The notes: generated from the letters alone by a model not told the origin. 64,000 nt of DNA from Paractinoplanes polyasparticus (GCF_019710575.1 NZ_JAHWFK010000041.1:1-64000), one strand, 5' to 3'. Positions 7,067-16,218 are shown, counted from the stretch's first letter. Numbers and translations are program-made.

Positions 7067-9932
7067 GTTCCGCATCCTGGGCAAGCTCGCCCTGCTGGTG
7101 CTCGTGCCGCTGCTCGGCGTCGTGGCGCTGAGCGTGCCGATCATCATCAACCGCGTCCAGGCCGCCGCCGACGCGCAGAACACGTCCGACACCGTGGCGC
7201 TGGCCACCCGCGTCGGAACCGCCGTGCAGGAGCTTCAGGAGGAGCGCCTGCTCTCGGTCGGCTTCCTCTTCGGGCTCGTCGGCCAGTCCGACCTGGTGGT
7301 GCAGAGCGCCGCCGCCCGCGACGCCGTGGCCGCCGTGGACGACGGCGGCGACGCCGTGTCCCGGGAGCTCTCCCGGGCGCTGCGCAACGCCTCCCGCCTC
7401 GACAACGCCCGGCAGAACGTGCTCAACCGGGCGATCCTGCCGAACGAGCTGGTTCTCGAGTTCACCAACCGGATCACGCCGATCATCAACGGGCTCGCGC
7501 TGTCGTCGAACGCGGACCTCAAGACCGGTGTCGGACGGCAGCTCTTCGCCCTCGAGCAGGCGCTGCGCAGTGACGACCTGATCAGCCAGGCGTCCGGTTA
7601 CCTGACCGCCGCGGTGGTCAGCAAGAACCCCGGCTTCATCGGCCTGTTCTCGCAGTCGCTGATTCAGCTCCAGCAGATCATCTTGAATGCCGAGTCGTTC
7701 TTCACCGACAGCCAGTACAAGCTGTACCTCGGCGCGCAGGACGCGTTCCAGTCCCGCGTGGGCAACCAGTTCCTCGCGCTGGCCGCGACCGACCCGGCCA
7801 CGGCTATCGCGTCGCTGCAGGTCCAGACCCTGTTCCCGTCGCTGCAGTCCGTGCTCGTCCTCGGCGGCTTCGTCGAGAAGCGCGTGGCGGCGGACGTGAA
7901 CGCGATCGTGACCAACAACCGCGACACCGCCATCCGCGACGCCTTCCTCATCGGTGGCGGCTCGTTCCTGCTGCTGCTCATCGTGGTCGGGCTGAGCCTG
8001 TTCATGGCCCGCGCGGTGGCCCGGCCGCTGCGCCGCCTCACCGTCTCGGCCGACCGGATCGCCCGCGCCGCCGAGGCCGAGCTCGAGCGGGTGGCCGACG
8101 ACGACGCCGAGTCGGTCCGCCCGATCCGCCTCGACCCGGTCGACGTCGAGGCCCAGGACGAGATCGGCGACCTGGCCCGCGCGTTCGACCGGGTGCAGAC
8201 CACCGCCGTACGGCTGGTGGAGCGGCAGGTGCTCGGCCGGCGCAACACCGCCCAGATGTTCGCGCACGTCGGCCGGCGTACGCAGAACCTGGTCGGCCGC
8301 CAGCTGGCGCTGATCGACAACCTGGAGCGCCGGGAGACCGACAGCGACCGCCTGGCCGAGCTGTACCGCCTCGACCACATGTCCAGCCGTCTGCGCCGGA
8401 ACGCGTCCAGCCTCGTCGTGCTCTCCGGCGCCACCGGCGCCAACGAGCACATGGCCCCGCTCCCGCTGCAGGACGTCGTGCGTCTCGCCCTCGGTGAGAT
8501 CGAGGACTACACCCGCGTCGACGTCGACGTCCCGGAAGAGATCGTGGTCGTGCCGGCCGTCCTGGCCGACCTGACCCTGCTGCTGGCGGAGCTGATGGAG
8601 AACGCGACCGCGTTCTCGCCCCCGCACACCCGCGTCGTGATCACCGCGAACGAGTTGCGGGGCGGCGCCCGGCTGGCGATCGTCGACCAGGGCCTGGGCA
8701 TGCCGCCCGAGCGCCTGGCCGAGGAGAACGCGCGGCTCACTCGTCGTGAACGTCTCGACCTGGCCCCCAGTGAGGTGCTCGGCCTGTTCGTGGTCGGCCG
8801 GCTCGCCCGCCGGCACGGCGTCGAGGTCACGCTGACCGAGACGCCCGGCGGCGGCATCACCGCCTGGGTCGACCTGAACCCGTCGCACCTGATCGCGCGC
8901 GTGGTCAGCACGATGGCGCCGGACGTGCCGCCGTTCCCGTCGATGGCCGCCCCGGCCCAGGCGAGCTATCACACATCGGAGTTCGCGCAGGTCATCGCCG
9001 GTTCCGCGGCCCGCGCCGGGGTCCCCGGCAGCCAGCAGCCGTTCGACGCCAACGTGCTGCACCGGGCGACTCAGACGCTCGAGACCGGACAGTCGTGGAA
9101 CGCGTTCGCGCCGATCAAGGCCACCGCCCAGGTCGCCGGGCCGCACGTCGACCCGTACGCCGGGCAGCCGATCTACGACGCGGAGCCGGTCTACACCCCC
9201 GGCCAGCCGGTGGCCTTCCAGCAGCCGGTCGTCACACCCGACTACGACCTGAACGCCCCGGTCGCCGGGCGGGTGCCGGCCGCGATGCCGGAACTGCCGG
9301 CCGCCGGGCCGAGCGCCTGGCACCAGCAGCCCTCGACGCCACCGCAGACCACCTGGTCGCAGCCGGTCGTGGAAACCCCGGCGCCGGTCGCCTGGTCGCA
9401 GCCGGCCGTCGAGCCGCCGCCGGCCATGCCGGCCATCCCGCACCAGCGTTCGGGCGAGGAGGACTACCGGTACGCGCCTCAGGCGTACCAGCAGCCGTCG
9501 AGCCCCGAGCAGCGGCCGGCCGAGACGCCGTCCCCGCCGAGCCAGGGCAACACCGGCCCGCTGCGCCGCCGGATCCCCGGCAACCAGCTGCCGGAAGAGG
9601 GCGGCCGGGCGCTTCCCGCCCGCGCGCCGTCGCAGGACGACGCGGTCGCCGCGAGGGCCGCGTTCGACGATTTCGAGGCCGGGGTCAGCCGCGCGCAGTG
9701 GGACGTCGCCGAGACGCACATGTCCTCACCGCCCTCCGCCGGCCACGCTCCCCTGGCTCGCCGGGTGCCGGGCGCCACCCTGCCGCGTGACGAGCCGAAC
9801 TACCCGCCGCCGGCATCGCCGAGTCTTCCCCTGGACCCGGACGCCGCCCGAGCCCTGATGGAACAGTTCGAGTACGGCGTCGCACTCGCTCTGAACGAAA
9901 CGAAGCCACAACCCGAGGGACAACCGCGATGA
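7053..9932 (+). CDS. Conservon sensor kinase with NIT-type input domain (CvnA-like)
   Basis: 959 residues from the GTG at 7053, preceded by a GGGGGAG ribosome site. Order: short cytoplasmic start, membrane helix 1 (about 10-30), extracytoplasmic NIT-like helical domain, membrane helix 2 (FLLLLIVVGLSLFMA, about 310-330), HAMP, a dimerisation helix with LDHMSSRLRRN, and a GHKL ATPase with N box LLAELMENATAFSPP and G1 box VDQGLGMPPE. The last 320 residues are a long proline/glutamine-rich tail, typical of the CvnA family and probably a docking region. It is the membrane receptor of a G-protein-like complex rather than a classical phosphorelay kinase. The stop overlaps the next start as ATGA. Confidence 0.88.
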   Translation: MLFGKFRILGKLALLVLVPLLGVVALSVPIIINRVQAAADAQNTSDTVALATRVGTAVQELQEERLLSVGFLFGLVGQSDLVVQSAAARDAVAAVDDGGDAVSRELSRALRNASRLDNARQNVLNRAILPNELVLEFTNRITPIINGLALSSNADLKTGVGRQLFALEQALRSDDLISQASGYLTAAVVSKNPGFIGLFSQSLIQLQQIILNAESFFTDSQYKLYLGAQDAFQSRVGNQFLALAATDPATAIASLQVQTLFPSLQSVLVLGGFVEKRVAADVNAIVTNNRDTAIRDAFLIGGGSFLLLLIVVGLSLFMARAVARPLRRLTVSADRIARAAEAELERVADDDAESVRPIRLDPVDVEAQDEIGDLARAFDRVQTTAVRLVERQVLGRRNTAQMFAHVGRRTQNLVGRQLALIDNLERRETDSDRLAELYRLDHMSSRLRRNASSLVVLSGATGANEHMAPLPLQDVVRLALGEIEDYTRVDVDVPEEIVVVPAVLADLTLLLAELMENATAFSPPHTRVVITANELRGGARLAIVDQGLGMPPERLAEENARLTRRERLDLAPSEVLGLFVVGRLARRHGVEVTLTETPGGGITAWVDLNPSHLIARVVSTMAPDVPPFPSMAAPAQASYHTSEFAQVIAGSAARAGVPGSQQPFDANVLHRATQTLETGQSWNAFAPIKATAQVAGPHVDPYAGQPIYDAEPVYTPGQPVAFQQPVVTPDYDLNAPVAGRVPAAMPELPAAGPSAWHQQPSTPPQTTWSQPVVETPAPVAWSQPAVEPPPAMPAIPHQRSGEEDYRYAPQAYQQPSSPEQRPAETPSPPSQGNTGPLRRRIPGNQLPEEGGRALPARAPSQDDAVAARAAFDDFEAGVSRAQWDVAETHMSSPPSAGHAPLARRVPGATLPRDEPNYPPPASPSLPLDPDAARALMEQFEYGVALALNETKPQPEGQPR

Positions 9933-10399
9933 CTTCCCCCTACAGCACCGACACCGGTAACGGCCGCGACTACGCCCAGTCACAACTGAGCGCCGAGGCC
10001 AAGACCTTCAACTGGCTGCTGGACTCCTTCACCTCCGGCACGGCCGGCGTGATCGAGGCCATCGCGGTGTCGTCCGACGGTCTGCTCATGGCGATGTCGG
10101 CGATCAAGGACAGGCCCAACGCGGAACGTCTGGCCGCGGTGGTCTCGGGACTGACGAGCCTGGCCGGCGGGGCCGCGAGCTGGTACCGACTGGGCTCTCT
10201 GAACCGCGTCATCATCGACATGGCGGACGGATACCTGTTGGTCACCGCGATCAGCGCCGGATCGGTGCTCGGTGTGATCGCGGACCGGTCGGCCAATCTC
10301 GGCACCCTGGCGTACGAGATGACGCTGTTCGCCACCCGCGCCGGTGGCGCCCTCAGCCCGCGCCTCATCGCCGAGTTGAAGAACGCCGTTCAGCAATGA
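9929..10399 (+). CDS. Roadblock/LC7 domain protein (CvnB-like)
   Basis: 156 residues with one roadblock/LC7 fold: TFNWLLDSFTSGTAGVIEAIAVSSDGLLMAMS, then the glycine- and alanine-rich helix and VIIDMADGYLLVTAISAGSVLGVIAD. Roadblock proteins act as scaffolds or GTPase-activating partners of small Ras-like GTPases. In conservons this protein links the sensor kinase to the GTPase. The gene is in four-base ATGA overlaps with both neighbours, so the set is translationally coupled. Confidence 0.9.
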   Translation: MTSPYSTDTGNGRDYAQSQLSAEAKTFNWLLDSFTSGTAGVIEAIAVSSDGLLMAMSAIKDRPNAERLAAVVSGLTSLAGGAASWYRLGSLNRVIIDMADGYLLVTAISAGSVLGVIADRSANLGTLAYEMTLFATRAGGALSPRLIAELKNAVQQ

Positions 10400-10857
10400 C
10401 CTACCCGGACCCCGACGACCCGGCACACCCGGCTCGGCCGAGTGTCCGCCCGTTCCTGCAGTCCGGCCCGCTCCCGGCCGGTGGCTACCGTCCCGCCCCG
10501 GCGGACGAGCAGCCGCCGGCCGCCGAGCAGTCCTCTGCTCTGCGCCCGTTCGTCATCACGTCCGGGCGCACCAACGGCGCCGATCCCGACATCGGGATGG
10601 AAACCCAGGTGACCGTCACCCCCGGCGCCGGCCCCGTCCGTCTCTCGCCCGAGATGCGGGCGATCGTCGGCCTCTGTTTCGAACCCGTCTCCGTGGCGGA
10701 GATCTCCGCCCGGCTGCGCCTGCATCTCGGCGTCACACGCATCCTCGTCGGCGACCTGCGCGCCGCCGGCCAACTGGACGTCCACGTGCTGGACAACGAG
10801 ACCCCCGACCCCGAAACCATCATGCGAGTGATCCGTGGACTACGAGCAATCACCTGA
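10396..10857 (+). CDS. DUF742 protein (CvnC-like)
   Basis: 153 residues. The first 45 are proline-rich and variable. The core (RPFVITSGRT, then LSPEMRAIVGLCFEPVSVAEISARLRLHLGVTRILVGDLRAAGQLDVH) is the DUF742 domain, which looks like a winged-helix or MarR-like fold. In conservons it binds the complex and may contact DNA or the GTPase. It overlaps the roadblock gene by 4 bp and the GTPase gene by 23 bp. Confidence 0.88.
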   Translation: MTYPDPDDPAHPARPSVRPFLQSGPLPAGGYRPAPADEQPPAAEQSSALRPFVITSGRTNGADPDIGMETQVTVTPGAGPVRLSPEMRAIVGLCFEPVSVAEISARLRLHLGVTRILVGDLRAAGQLDVHVLDNETPDPETIMRVIRGLRAIT

Positions 10858-11470
10858 CCGCGTCGTCGGCACCGCCGCCGTGGGCAGCGGTGGCCATCCG
10901 AAGAAAGCGCCGGTTCCGGTCAAGATCATCGTTGCGGGCGGCTTCGGCGTCGGCAAGACCACCACCGTGGGCGCCATCTCGGAGATCTCGCCGCTGACCA
11001 CGGAGGCCGAGATGACCTCGGCCTCCGTGGGCATCGACAACCCCGGCCAGGCCACCATGAAGACGACGACGACCATCGCGATGGACTTCGGCGTGCTCAC
11101 GATCGACCAGACGCTGAAGCTCTACATCTTCGGCACGCCGGGGCAGTCGCGCTTCGCCTTCATGTGGGACGACCTGATCAAGGGCGCCCTGGGCGCGCTG
11201 GTCGTGGTCGATACCAACCGGATCGACGACTGTTATCCCGCCGTGGACTACTTCGAGCGCGCCGGGCTTCCGTTCGTGGTCGGCGTCAACACGTTCAATG
11301 GGCAAATGAGCTACAGCCTGGACGAAGTGCGCTGGGCGCTGGCCATCCGCGAGGATGTGCCGGTGCTGTCGTTCGACGCGCGTTTCCGCGGGTCGGTCCG
11401 CGACGCGCTGCTCGTCGTGCTCGATCAGGCGCTGGACAAGGCGATCCGCCAGAAATCGTCATACTCCTGA
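10835..11470 (+). CDS. Small GTPase of the conservon (CvnD-like)
   Basis: 211 residues from GTG 10835, inside the end of the DUF742 gene. P-loop GGFGVGKTTTV, switch region with a run of threonines (MKTTTTIAMDFG), and a G3-like FGTPGQSRF in place of DxxG. The G4 position reads VGVNTF instead of NKxD, as is normal for this bacterial MglA-like/CvnD family, so nucleotide specificity cannot be read from it. Together with the roadblock protein it should form a switch under the membrane kinase. It closes the core operon. Confidence 0.88.
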   Translation: MDYEQSPDRVVGTAAVGSGGHPKKAPVPVKIIVAGGFGVGKTTTVGAISEISPLTTEAEMTSASVGIDNPGQATMKTTTTIAMDFGVLTIDQTLKLYIFGTPGQSRFAFMWDDLIKGALGALVVVDTNRIDDCYPAVDYFERAGLPFVVGVNTFNGQMSYSLDEVRWALAIREDVPVLSFDARFRGSVRDALLVVLDQALDKAIRQKSSYS

Positions 11471-11569
11471 CGGCGGGTGTGCGGTGGGTCGCTGAGATCG
11501 AGGTTCCCAAATCGGCCTCGGAGCGGGCAGAGTGGTAATCGGCGAGACCCGCTACGGAAGGACGATCAC

Positions 11570-12484
11570 GTGCGAGGCGGATTGGATGACGCTCTCGAGA
11601 AGCTCGCGCGCCGTGACGAGCTGCGCCGGCGAGCGACGGGGGAGTCTCCCGGCACGCCCGCGGCCGTGACCGAGCTGGTCGAGGCGATCGCGGCCGTGGT
11701 CGGGCGTCATCCCGAGCTGGGTGTGAGCGTGGGCGTCGAGGGCGCCGGCGATCCGCTCCTGCTGCACTTCTATCTCGCCGAAGGCCAGGTGCAGGTCAAC
11801 GCCGAGAACGCGGCGGTCCTGGCGCCCGAAGCGACCGGCCCGCGGCACGCCGATTTCGACCTCGACGCCGACGAACGCCCCTATTCGGCCGCACCGTATT
11901 CGGCCCCGCCGGCCGACCAGGTGGGCGGTGACACGCGCCGGCTGAGCCAGGACGATCAGGATCGTTTCGGCCCGGCCTCGTTCGACCACGCGCCCCCGGC
12001 CGCGCCGGATTACTACGCCGAGTCCGACACGGCCGAGCGCCGCTACGGCTCGTTCGACGCCCCGCCCTCGGCGGAAGACCACCGCTACCCCGAACGTGAC
12101 CCGGGCGAGTCGTCCCGCGACCTCGGCGCCCGCCTGCGTGACCTGGGTATGGCGTCCAGCGAACCGCCGCCGGCCTATCCGCCGCATCCATTCGCCGCTA
12201 CGCCCCCGCCGCCCGTGCCTCCGCAGTCGTCCTCGTCCGACACGGCCGGTGGCGCCACCCGCCGCATCCAGCCCGAGCAGCACCGGGCGCCGACCGAGCC
12301 GTCGGCCGCCGAGCGTGGTGGGCCGGGCCGCGGACAGGTTCCGGAACAGCGCGGCATGCCGACGCCGCTGCCCCAGCCGATCCCACTCCAGGTCGAACGC
12401 CCGGAAGAGACCGAGATAGCAGCCCGCCGCCTGGCCGCGCTGCTGCGTGACGATCCGTCGCTGCTCGACCAGCCCCGCGGCTGA
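11570..12484 (+). CDS. Proline-rich hypothetical protein downstream of the conservon
   Basis: 304 residues from GTG 11570, which follows GGAAGGA at 7 nt; an upstream in-frame start at 11477 has no ribosome site. Residues 1-95 form a small domain (LDDALEKLARRDELRRR, then HPELGVSVGVEGAGDPLLLHFYLAEGQVQVNAEN). The remainder is a disordered Pro/Ser/Tyr-rich linker ending in a short helix (EIAARRLAALLRDDPSLLDQ). No membrane segment is seen. Its position 99 bp after the GTPase suggests it belongs to the same regulatory unit. No function is recognised. Confidence 0.65.
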   Translation: MRGGLDDALEKLARRDELRRRATGESPGTPAAVTELVEAIAAVVGRHPELGVSVGVEGAGDPLLLHFYLAEGQVQVNAENAAVLAPEATGPRHADFDLDADERPYSAAPYSAPPADQVGGDTRRLSQDDQDRFGPASFDHAPPAAPDYYAESDTAERRYGSFDAPPSAEDHRYPERDPGESSRDLGARLRDLGMASSEPPPAYPPHPFAATPPPPVPPQSSSSDTAGGATRRIQPEQHRAPTEPSAAERGGPGRGQVPEQRGMPTPLPQPIPLQVERPEETEIAARRLAALLRDDPSLLDQPRG

Positions 12485-12692
12485 CGCAGCGTAATGTGAA
12501 CCATCGCCGAACTCGTGGGTGGTTTGTGCCCGAAAAGCCCGCCTGAGTTGTCTGGGTTGGGCCTTTCAGCCAGATCACTACTCCGGCCCTTGTATCACGC
12601 TGTGTAACTGAAATAGCGTCCAAGGCGTTCCCGCTACGGCGCGTAACCTCCCTCGGTTTCGCCGCCCACCTGCGTACGCCTCGGAGATGTCG

Positions 12693-13724
12693 ATGTCGCT
12701 GCCCGAAGTCCACCTGGTCGCCGGCACCGTGGGCGAGGCCCTGCGGCTCGCCCCGGTCGCACTCGCCATGCGCGAGCAGGGCCGGCTCGCCGCCGTCCCG
12801 GTGGCCACCGGCGCCGACCCCGACGCGGTCGGCCAGGTTCTCACCGCCCTCGGCATCACCCCCCGCATCACGCTGCCGTCCGGCGACGGGCACACCGAGA
12901 CGATGCGCCGCTTCGACGAGCTGTGGGCCGCGAGGACGCCGGCCGCCGTGATCGTGCGGGACGGGCTCGCCCCCGCGCTGGCGGCCTTCTGGCGGCGCGT
13001 CCCGGTGCTCGCCATCGACGCCGGCCGGCGCTCGGGCGAGTTCGGCTCGGCCTCGGTCCTCGAGTCCCAGCGGCGCCTGCTGGCCCAGGTCACCACCGTG
13101 CACCTGGCCGCCACTCCGCTGGCCGCGATGAACCTGCTGGACGAGCGGGTGATCGCCGGCGACACGCTGCTGACCGGCGGCACCGCCCAGGACGCGGCGC
13201 AGTTGTTCGCGACGCGGACCCTGGCCGCACCGTCACGCGGCCGTCGCACGATCGTGCTGGGCATGCCCGCCGAGCGCGCCGACGCGATCGGCCCGGCGCT
13301 GCGCTACCTCGGCGGCCGCTACCCCGACCTCGAGGTCGTCCGGGCCGCCGACTTCGCGCCCGGGCTCGAGCTCGCCACCCTGCTGGCTCAGGCCTACCTC
13401 GTGGTCACCGACGACGAGGACCTGGTCGAGGAGGCCCTGGCCGCCTACTGCCCGGTGCTGATGATCGGCTTCGCGGCCCGGCACGCCGAGGCGTTGCACG
13501 CGGGCAGCGTGCGGCTGGTCGAGCCCGACCCGGCTGCGATCAGCAGCGAGGCCGCCGATCTGCTGGAGCACGGGGTGCGCCGGGACGCCATGGCGCTCGG
13601 CGGAAATCCGTACGGCGACGGTCTCGCCGCCTATCGCGTCGCCCAGGCCACCGCGGCGCTGCTCGGCCACGGGCAGTTCCCCGACCCGATGCCGGCCAAG
13701 CCCACCGCGGGGGTCGCCCGATGA
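12693..13724 (+). CDS. UDP-GlcNAc 2-epimerase-like (WecB-type) protein
   Basis: 343 residues, GT-B-like fold of the non-hydrolysing UDP-N-acetylglucosamine 2-epimerase family. The C-terminal GGNPYGDGLAAYRV matches the family's NPYGDG motif, and the N-terminal VHLVAGTVGEALRLAPVALAM matches the start of WecB. Several central catalytic motifs are degenerate, so it may have another nucleotide-sugar or non-catalytic role. ATG 12693 has GGAG at 6 nt; ATG 12687 is possible. The stop overlaps the region of the next start, so the two genes are coupled. Confidence 0.6.
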   Translation: MSLPEVHLVAGTVGEALRLAPVALAMREQGRLAAVPVATGADPDAVGQVLTALGITPRITLPSGDGHTETMRRFDELWAARTPAAVIVRDGLAPALAAFWRRVPVLAIDAGRRSGEFGSASVLESQRRLLAQVTTVHLAATPLAAMNLLDERVIAGDTLLTGGTAQDAAQLFATRTLAAPSRGRRTIVLGMPAERADAIGPALRYLGGRYPDLEVVRAADFAPGLELATLLAQAYLVVTDDEDLVEEALAAYCPVLMIGFAARHAEALHAGSVRLVEPDPAAISSEAADLLEHGVRRDAMALGGNPYGDGLAAYRVAQATAALLGHGQFPDPMPAKPTAGVAR

Positions 13725-13735
13725 AGGAGAGCACG

Positions 13736-14086
13736 ATGGACGTCGCCGATTTCTGGACGAAGTCGTGGACCAGCGACGACCGGGTCGCGGTGCGGCAGAT
13801 GCTGGCCCCGGACGCCGAGATCGAGTGGAACCTGGACGCGCCGGTCGACGACGAGGAACTGGTGCAGGTGCTGCACCGGATCGCGGTCTTCGCCGACACG
13901 GTCACCGTGGTGGGGCAGAGCCGGGCCGACGACGGCGCGGCCCTGGTCTACGACCTCGACGCGCCGTTCGGCACGGCCCGGATGGTGGAGTTCCTGACCA
14001 TCGCCGACGGCCGGATCACCGAGGTGCGCCAGGTCTACGACGTGACGGCGACCGACCAGTTCTTCCCCGGCCTGTACGCCAATTAG
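13736..14086 (+). CDS. SnoaL-like/NTF2 family protein
   Basis: 116 residues with the cone-shaped NTF2/SnoaL pattern: an N-terminal helix (FWTKSWTSDDRVAVRQMLAPDAEIEWN), then antiparallel strands ending in FLTIADGRITEVRQVYD. ATG 13736 is preceded by AAGGAG at 6 nt, and this site lies just after the upstream ATGA stop. Such proteins bind or isomerise small organic molecules; the ligand cannot be predicted. Confidence 0.75.
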   Translation: MDVADFWTKSWTSDDRVAVRQMLAPDAEIEWNLDAPVDDEELVQVLHRIAVFADTVTVVGQSRADDGAALVYDLDAPFGTARMVEFLTIADGRITEVRQVYDVTATDQFFPGLYAN

Positions 14087-14105
14087 GAGCCGGCCTCTGC
14101 GCCGA

Positions 14106-14855
14106 TCAGGAGAATGTGCGGTCGAGCAGCGCGAACAGGTTGACCCAGTGCCGCTGCTCGGCCTCGCGGTTGAACATCGCCGTGTCCGACATCGTGAAGC
14201 CGTGCGGCGCTCCGGCGTAGACCTCCGATGTGTACTTCACGCCGGCCTCGTCGAGCGCGGCCTCGAGCGTCCGGATCTGGTCGGGCGTGGCTGACGGGTC
14301 GTTGTCGGCGTGGCCGAAGTAGGCCTCGCCGGTGATGGCGCCGACCGACCGGTGCGGGCTGTCGGGCTGGTCGGTGACGAGCCGACCGGCGTGGAAGGCG
14401 GCGACCGCGGCGATCCGGTCCGGGTGCGCCTCGATGGCTCGCAGCGCGTTCGTGCCGCCCATGCAGTAGCCGACCACCAGCACCGGCCGGTCGGCCACGG
14501 CGTCCTGACCGATGAAGAAGTCGAGGTAGCGGCCGGTGTCGGTGGCGACGCGGTCGGCGGTCAGGCCCTGGATCAGCGGAATCAGCCGGCCGAAGGCGGC
14601 GTCGCGCTTCTCGGCGTCGGTCAGTTCCTCGGGCTCGACCAGCGGCGAGGGGCCGCCGCGGTAGAGGATGTTCGGCGCCAGCACCGCGTAGCCCCGCTCG
14701 GCGATCCGCCCGGCCATCTCGGCGATCCGCGGGCGCAGTCCGAAGGCGTCCATGAAAAGCAGGACGCCGGGAAACGGGCCGTCACCGTCCGGCCGCACGA
14801 AGTAGGCGTCCGCGGTGCCGTCCACGGTCGCGATCTGCACAGTGTTGATCTGCAT
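14106..14855 (-). CDS. Dienelactone hydrolase family protein
   Basis: 249-residue alpha/beta hydrolase. The nucleophile is Cys in VVGYCMGGTNAL (GxCxGG), and the late His is in YAGAPHGFTMSD, as in carboxymethylenebutenolidase-type enzymes. No signal peptide is seen. ATG 14855 has GGAGGTG just upstream. It is transcribed away from a TetR-type regulator with 71 bp between them holding a perfect inverted repeat, so it is probably that regulator's target. It may act on lactones or small esters. Confidence 0.82.
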   Translation of the reverse strand: MQINTVQIATVDGTADAYFVRPDGDGPFPGVLLFMDAFGLRPRIAEMAGRIAERGYAVLAPNILYRGGPSPLVEPEELTDAEKRDAAFGRLIPLIQGLTADRVATDTGRYLDFFIGQDAVADRPVLVVGYCMGGTNALRAIEAHPDRIAAVAAFHAGRLVTDQPDSPHRSVGAITGEAYFGHADNDPSATPDQIRTLEAALDEAGVKYTSEVYAGAPHGFTMSDTAMFNREAEQRHWVNLFALLDRTFS

Positions 14856-14886
14856 TGGCGCACCTCCGGGAGCGACCGTAGCACCA

Positions 14887-14906
14887 ACCGGGGAAGCATC
14901 CCCGGT
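14887..14906. promoter_or_regulatory. Candidate TetR operator between divergent genes
   Basis: Perfect inverted repeat: ACCGGGGA (14887-14894), 4-nt spacer AGCA, TCCCCGGT (14899-14906). It lies midway between the dienelactone hydrolase and TetR start codons, where an autoregulatory TetR would bind. Confidence 0.55.
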
Positions 14907-14926
14907 CTCGTCGTACCCTGTCACCC

Positions 14927-15484
14927 ATGGCAGATCGACTGCGCGCCGACGCGCAGCGTAACCGGACCGCGCTCCTCGCCGCCGCCCGCGAGGTCTTCGG
15001 CGAACACGGGCTGGACGCCTCGCTCGACGAGATCGCCCGCCGGGCCGGGGTCGGCAACGCCACGCTCTACCGGCGCTTCCCGACCCGCCGTGATCTGATC
15101 GCCGAGGTCTTCGCGGGGCAGATGACCGGGTACGTCGACCTGGCCGAAACCGCCCTGGCCGAGCCCGACCCGTGGGCCGCGTTCGTGACCTACCTGACCC
15201 GGCTGTTCGAAATCCAGGCGACCGACCGCGGCCTGTCCGAGCTGTTGGTGAACAGCGGTTTCGACGACGACGCGCGGCTGACCGAACTGCTCGCGACCGC
15301 GCAGCGCGGTGCCACCCAGGTGATCCGCCGGGCACAGTCGGCGGGCCGGCTGCGCGCCGACTTCACCCGGCAGGACATCAGTCTGCTCATGCGGGCCAAT
15401 GCCGGGGTGCTGCGCAGTTCGGCCGACCCCAGCGCGTGGCGCCGTCAGCTCGCGCTGGTGCTGGACGGCCTGGGCGCCCGATGA
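14927..15484 (+). CDS. TetR family regulator
   Basis: 185 residues. The N-terminal TetR helix-turn-helix is clear: NRTALLAAAREVFGEHGLDASLDEIARRAGVGNATLYRRFPTRRDL in outline, with recognition helix VGNATLYRRF. The C-terminal ligand domain is of the TetR_C type with FRLLRADFT-like ends. It is divergent from the dienelactone hydrolase and probably represses it and itself through the inverted repeat at 14887-14906. The inducer is unknown. Confidence 0.85.
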   Translation: MADRLRADAQRNRTALLAAAREVFGEHGLDASLDEIARRAGVGNATLYRRFPTRRDLIAEVFAGQMTGYVDLAETALAEPDPWAAFVTYLTRLFEIQATDRGLSELLVNSGFDDDARLTELLATAQRGATQVIRRAQSAGRLRADFTRQDISLLMRANAGVLRSSADPSAWRRQLALVLDGLGAR

Positions 15485-15584
15485 AATCCGGCCGTCTGGC
15501 GCCCGCGTGAAATCCGGCGATTTTAAAGCTGTTTAAGGATTGTTTAACGGGCGGCGGCCGACACTCGGACCACATCCCCAAACA

Positions 15585-15618
15585 GGCGCGACCCTGGGCC
15601 CCCACCCGGGGTCGCGCC
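15585..15618. terminator. Bidirectional hairpin terminator
   Basis: GGCGCGACCC (15585-15594) pairs perfectly with GGGTCGCGCC (15609-15618); flanking AAAC and GTTT can extend the stem around a bulge. It lies between the convergent TetR genes and can end transcription from both sides. Confidence 0.7.
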
Positions 15619-15621
15619 GTT

Positions 15622-16218
15622 TCAGGCGAATCCCCGGCCCGCTTCGGCCAGCGCCTCCGACACCAGGTCCCACAGGTTGGTGCCGGGCGGCTTGTCGAGC
15701 CAGATGTGCAGGGCCACCCGCAGGGAAGCCAGGAAGGCGGCGGAAGTCATCTTCACCCGTACGCTCGTCGCGTCAGCCCCGGAGCGGGCGGCGATCTCGG
15801 CCGAGAGCTCACGTTCGAGCGCGGCGAACGTCTGCACCTGCGCTGCCACCAGGCTGGGCTGGGCGCGGACGAGGCGGCTCTGCGCGACCCATTGCGGGTC
15901 GAGGTCACCCAGCTCGAGGTAGAACTGCTCGGCCGCCGCGGTGAGCGCCGCCCACGTCGGCTCCCCGGCCGGACGTGCCCGCACCTTCTCGATCAGCAGG
16001 TGGATGCGCTGGTAATCCCCGTAGAGCAGCGCCTCTTCCTTGCTACCGAAGTAGTTCGAAAACGTACGCCGGGAGACGCCGGCCTCATCGGCGATCGCCT
16101 CGACTGTGACGCGCTCGGGCCCGTGCTCGATCGCCAATCGCATCGCGGCCGCATGCAGGGACTGCCGGGTCGCGGCCTTCTTACGCTCGCGGAGTCCGGG
16201 CTCGGCAGCGGTGGTCAT
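15622..16218 (-). CDS. TetR family regulator of the adjacent efflux pump
   Basis: 198 residues from ATG 16218. The helix-turn-helix is at about residues 30-60 (VTVEAIADEAGVSRRTFSNYF), followed by a TetR C-terminal domain with a terminal amphipathic helix (LWDLVSEALAEAGRGF). An in-frame upstream start at 16260 exists but would run into the presumed promoter. It is divergent from an MFS exporter, the standard layout for a drug-responsive repressor and its pump. Confidence 0.85.
   Translation of the reverse strand: MTTAAEPGLRERKKAATRQSLHAAAMRLAIEHGPERVTVEAIADEAGVSRRTFSNYFGSKEEALLYGDYQRIHLLIEKVRARPAGEPTWAALTAAAEQFYLELGDLDPQWVAQSRLVRAQPSLVAAQVQTFAALERELSAEIAARSGADATSVRVKMTSAAFLASLRVALHIWLDKPPGTNLWDLVSEALAEAGRGFA

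Noticed and set aside
6966-9719. A 917-codon open frame antisense to the conservon kinase
   Set aside because: It is a product of GC-rich third positions. Its translation is a low-complexity Arg/Gly/Val-rich sequence without domains, while the plus strand encodes a complete sensor kinase.
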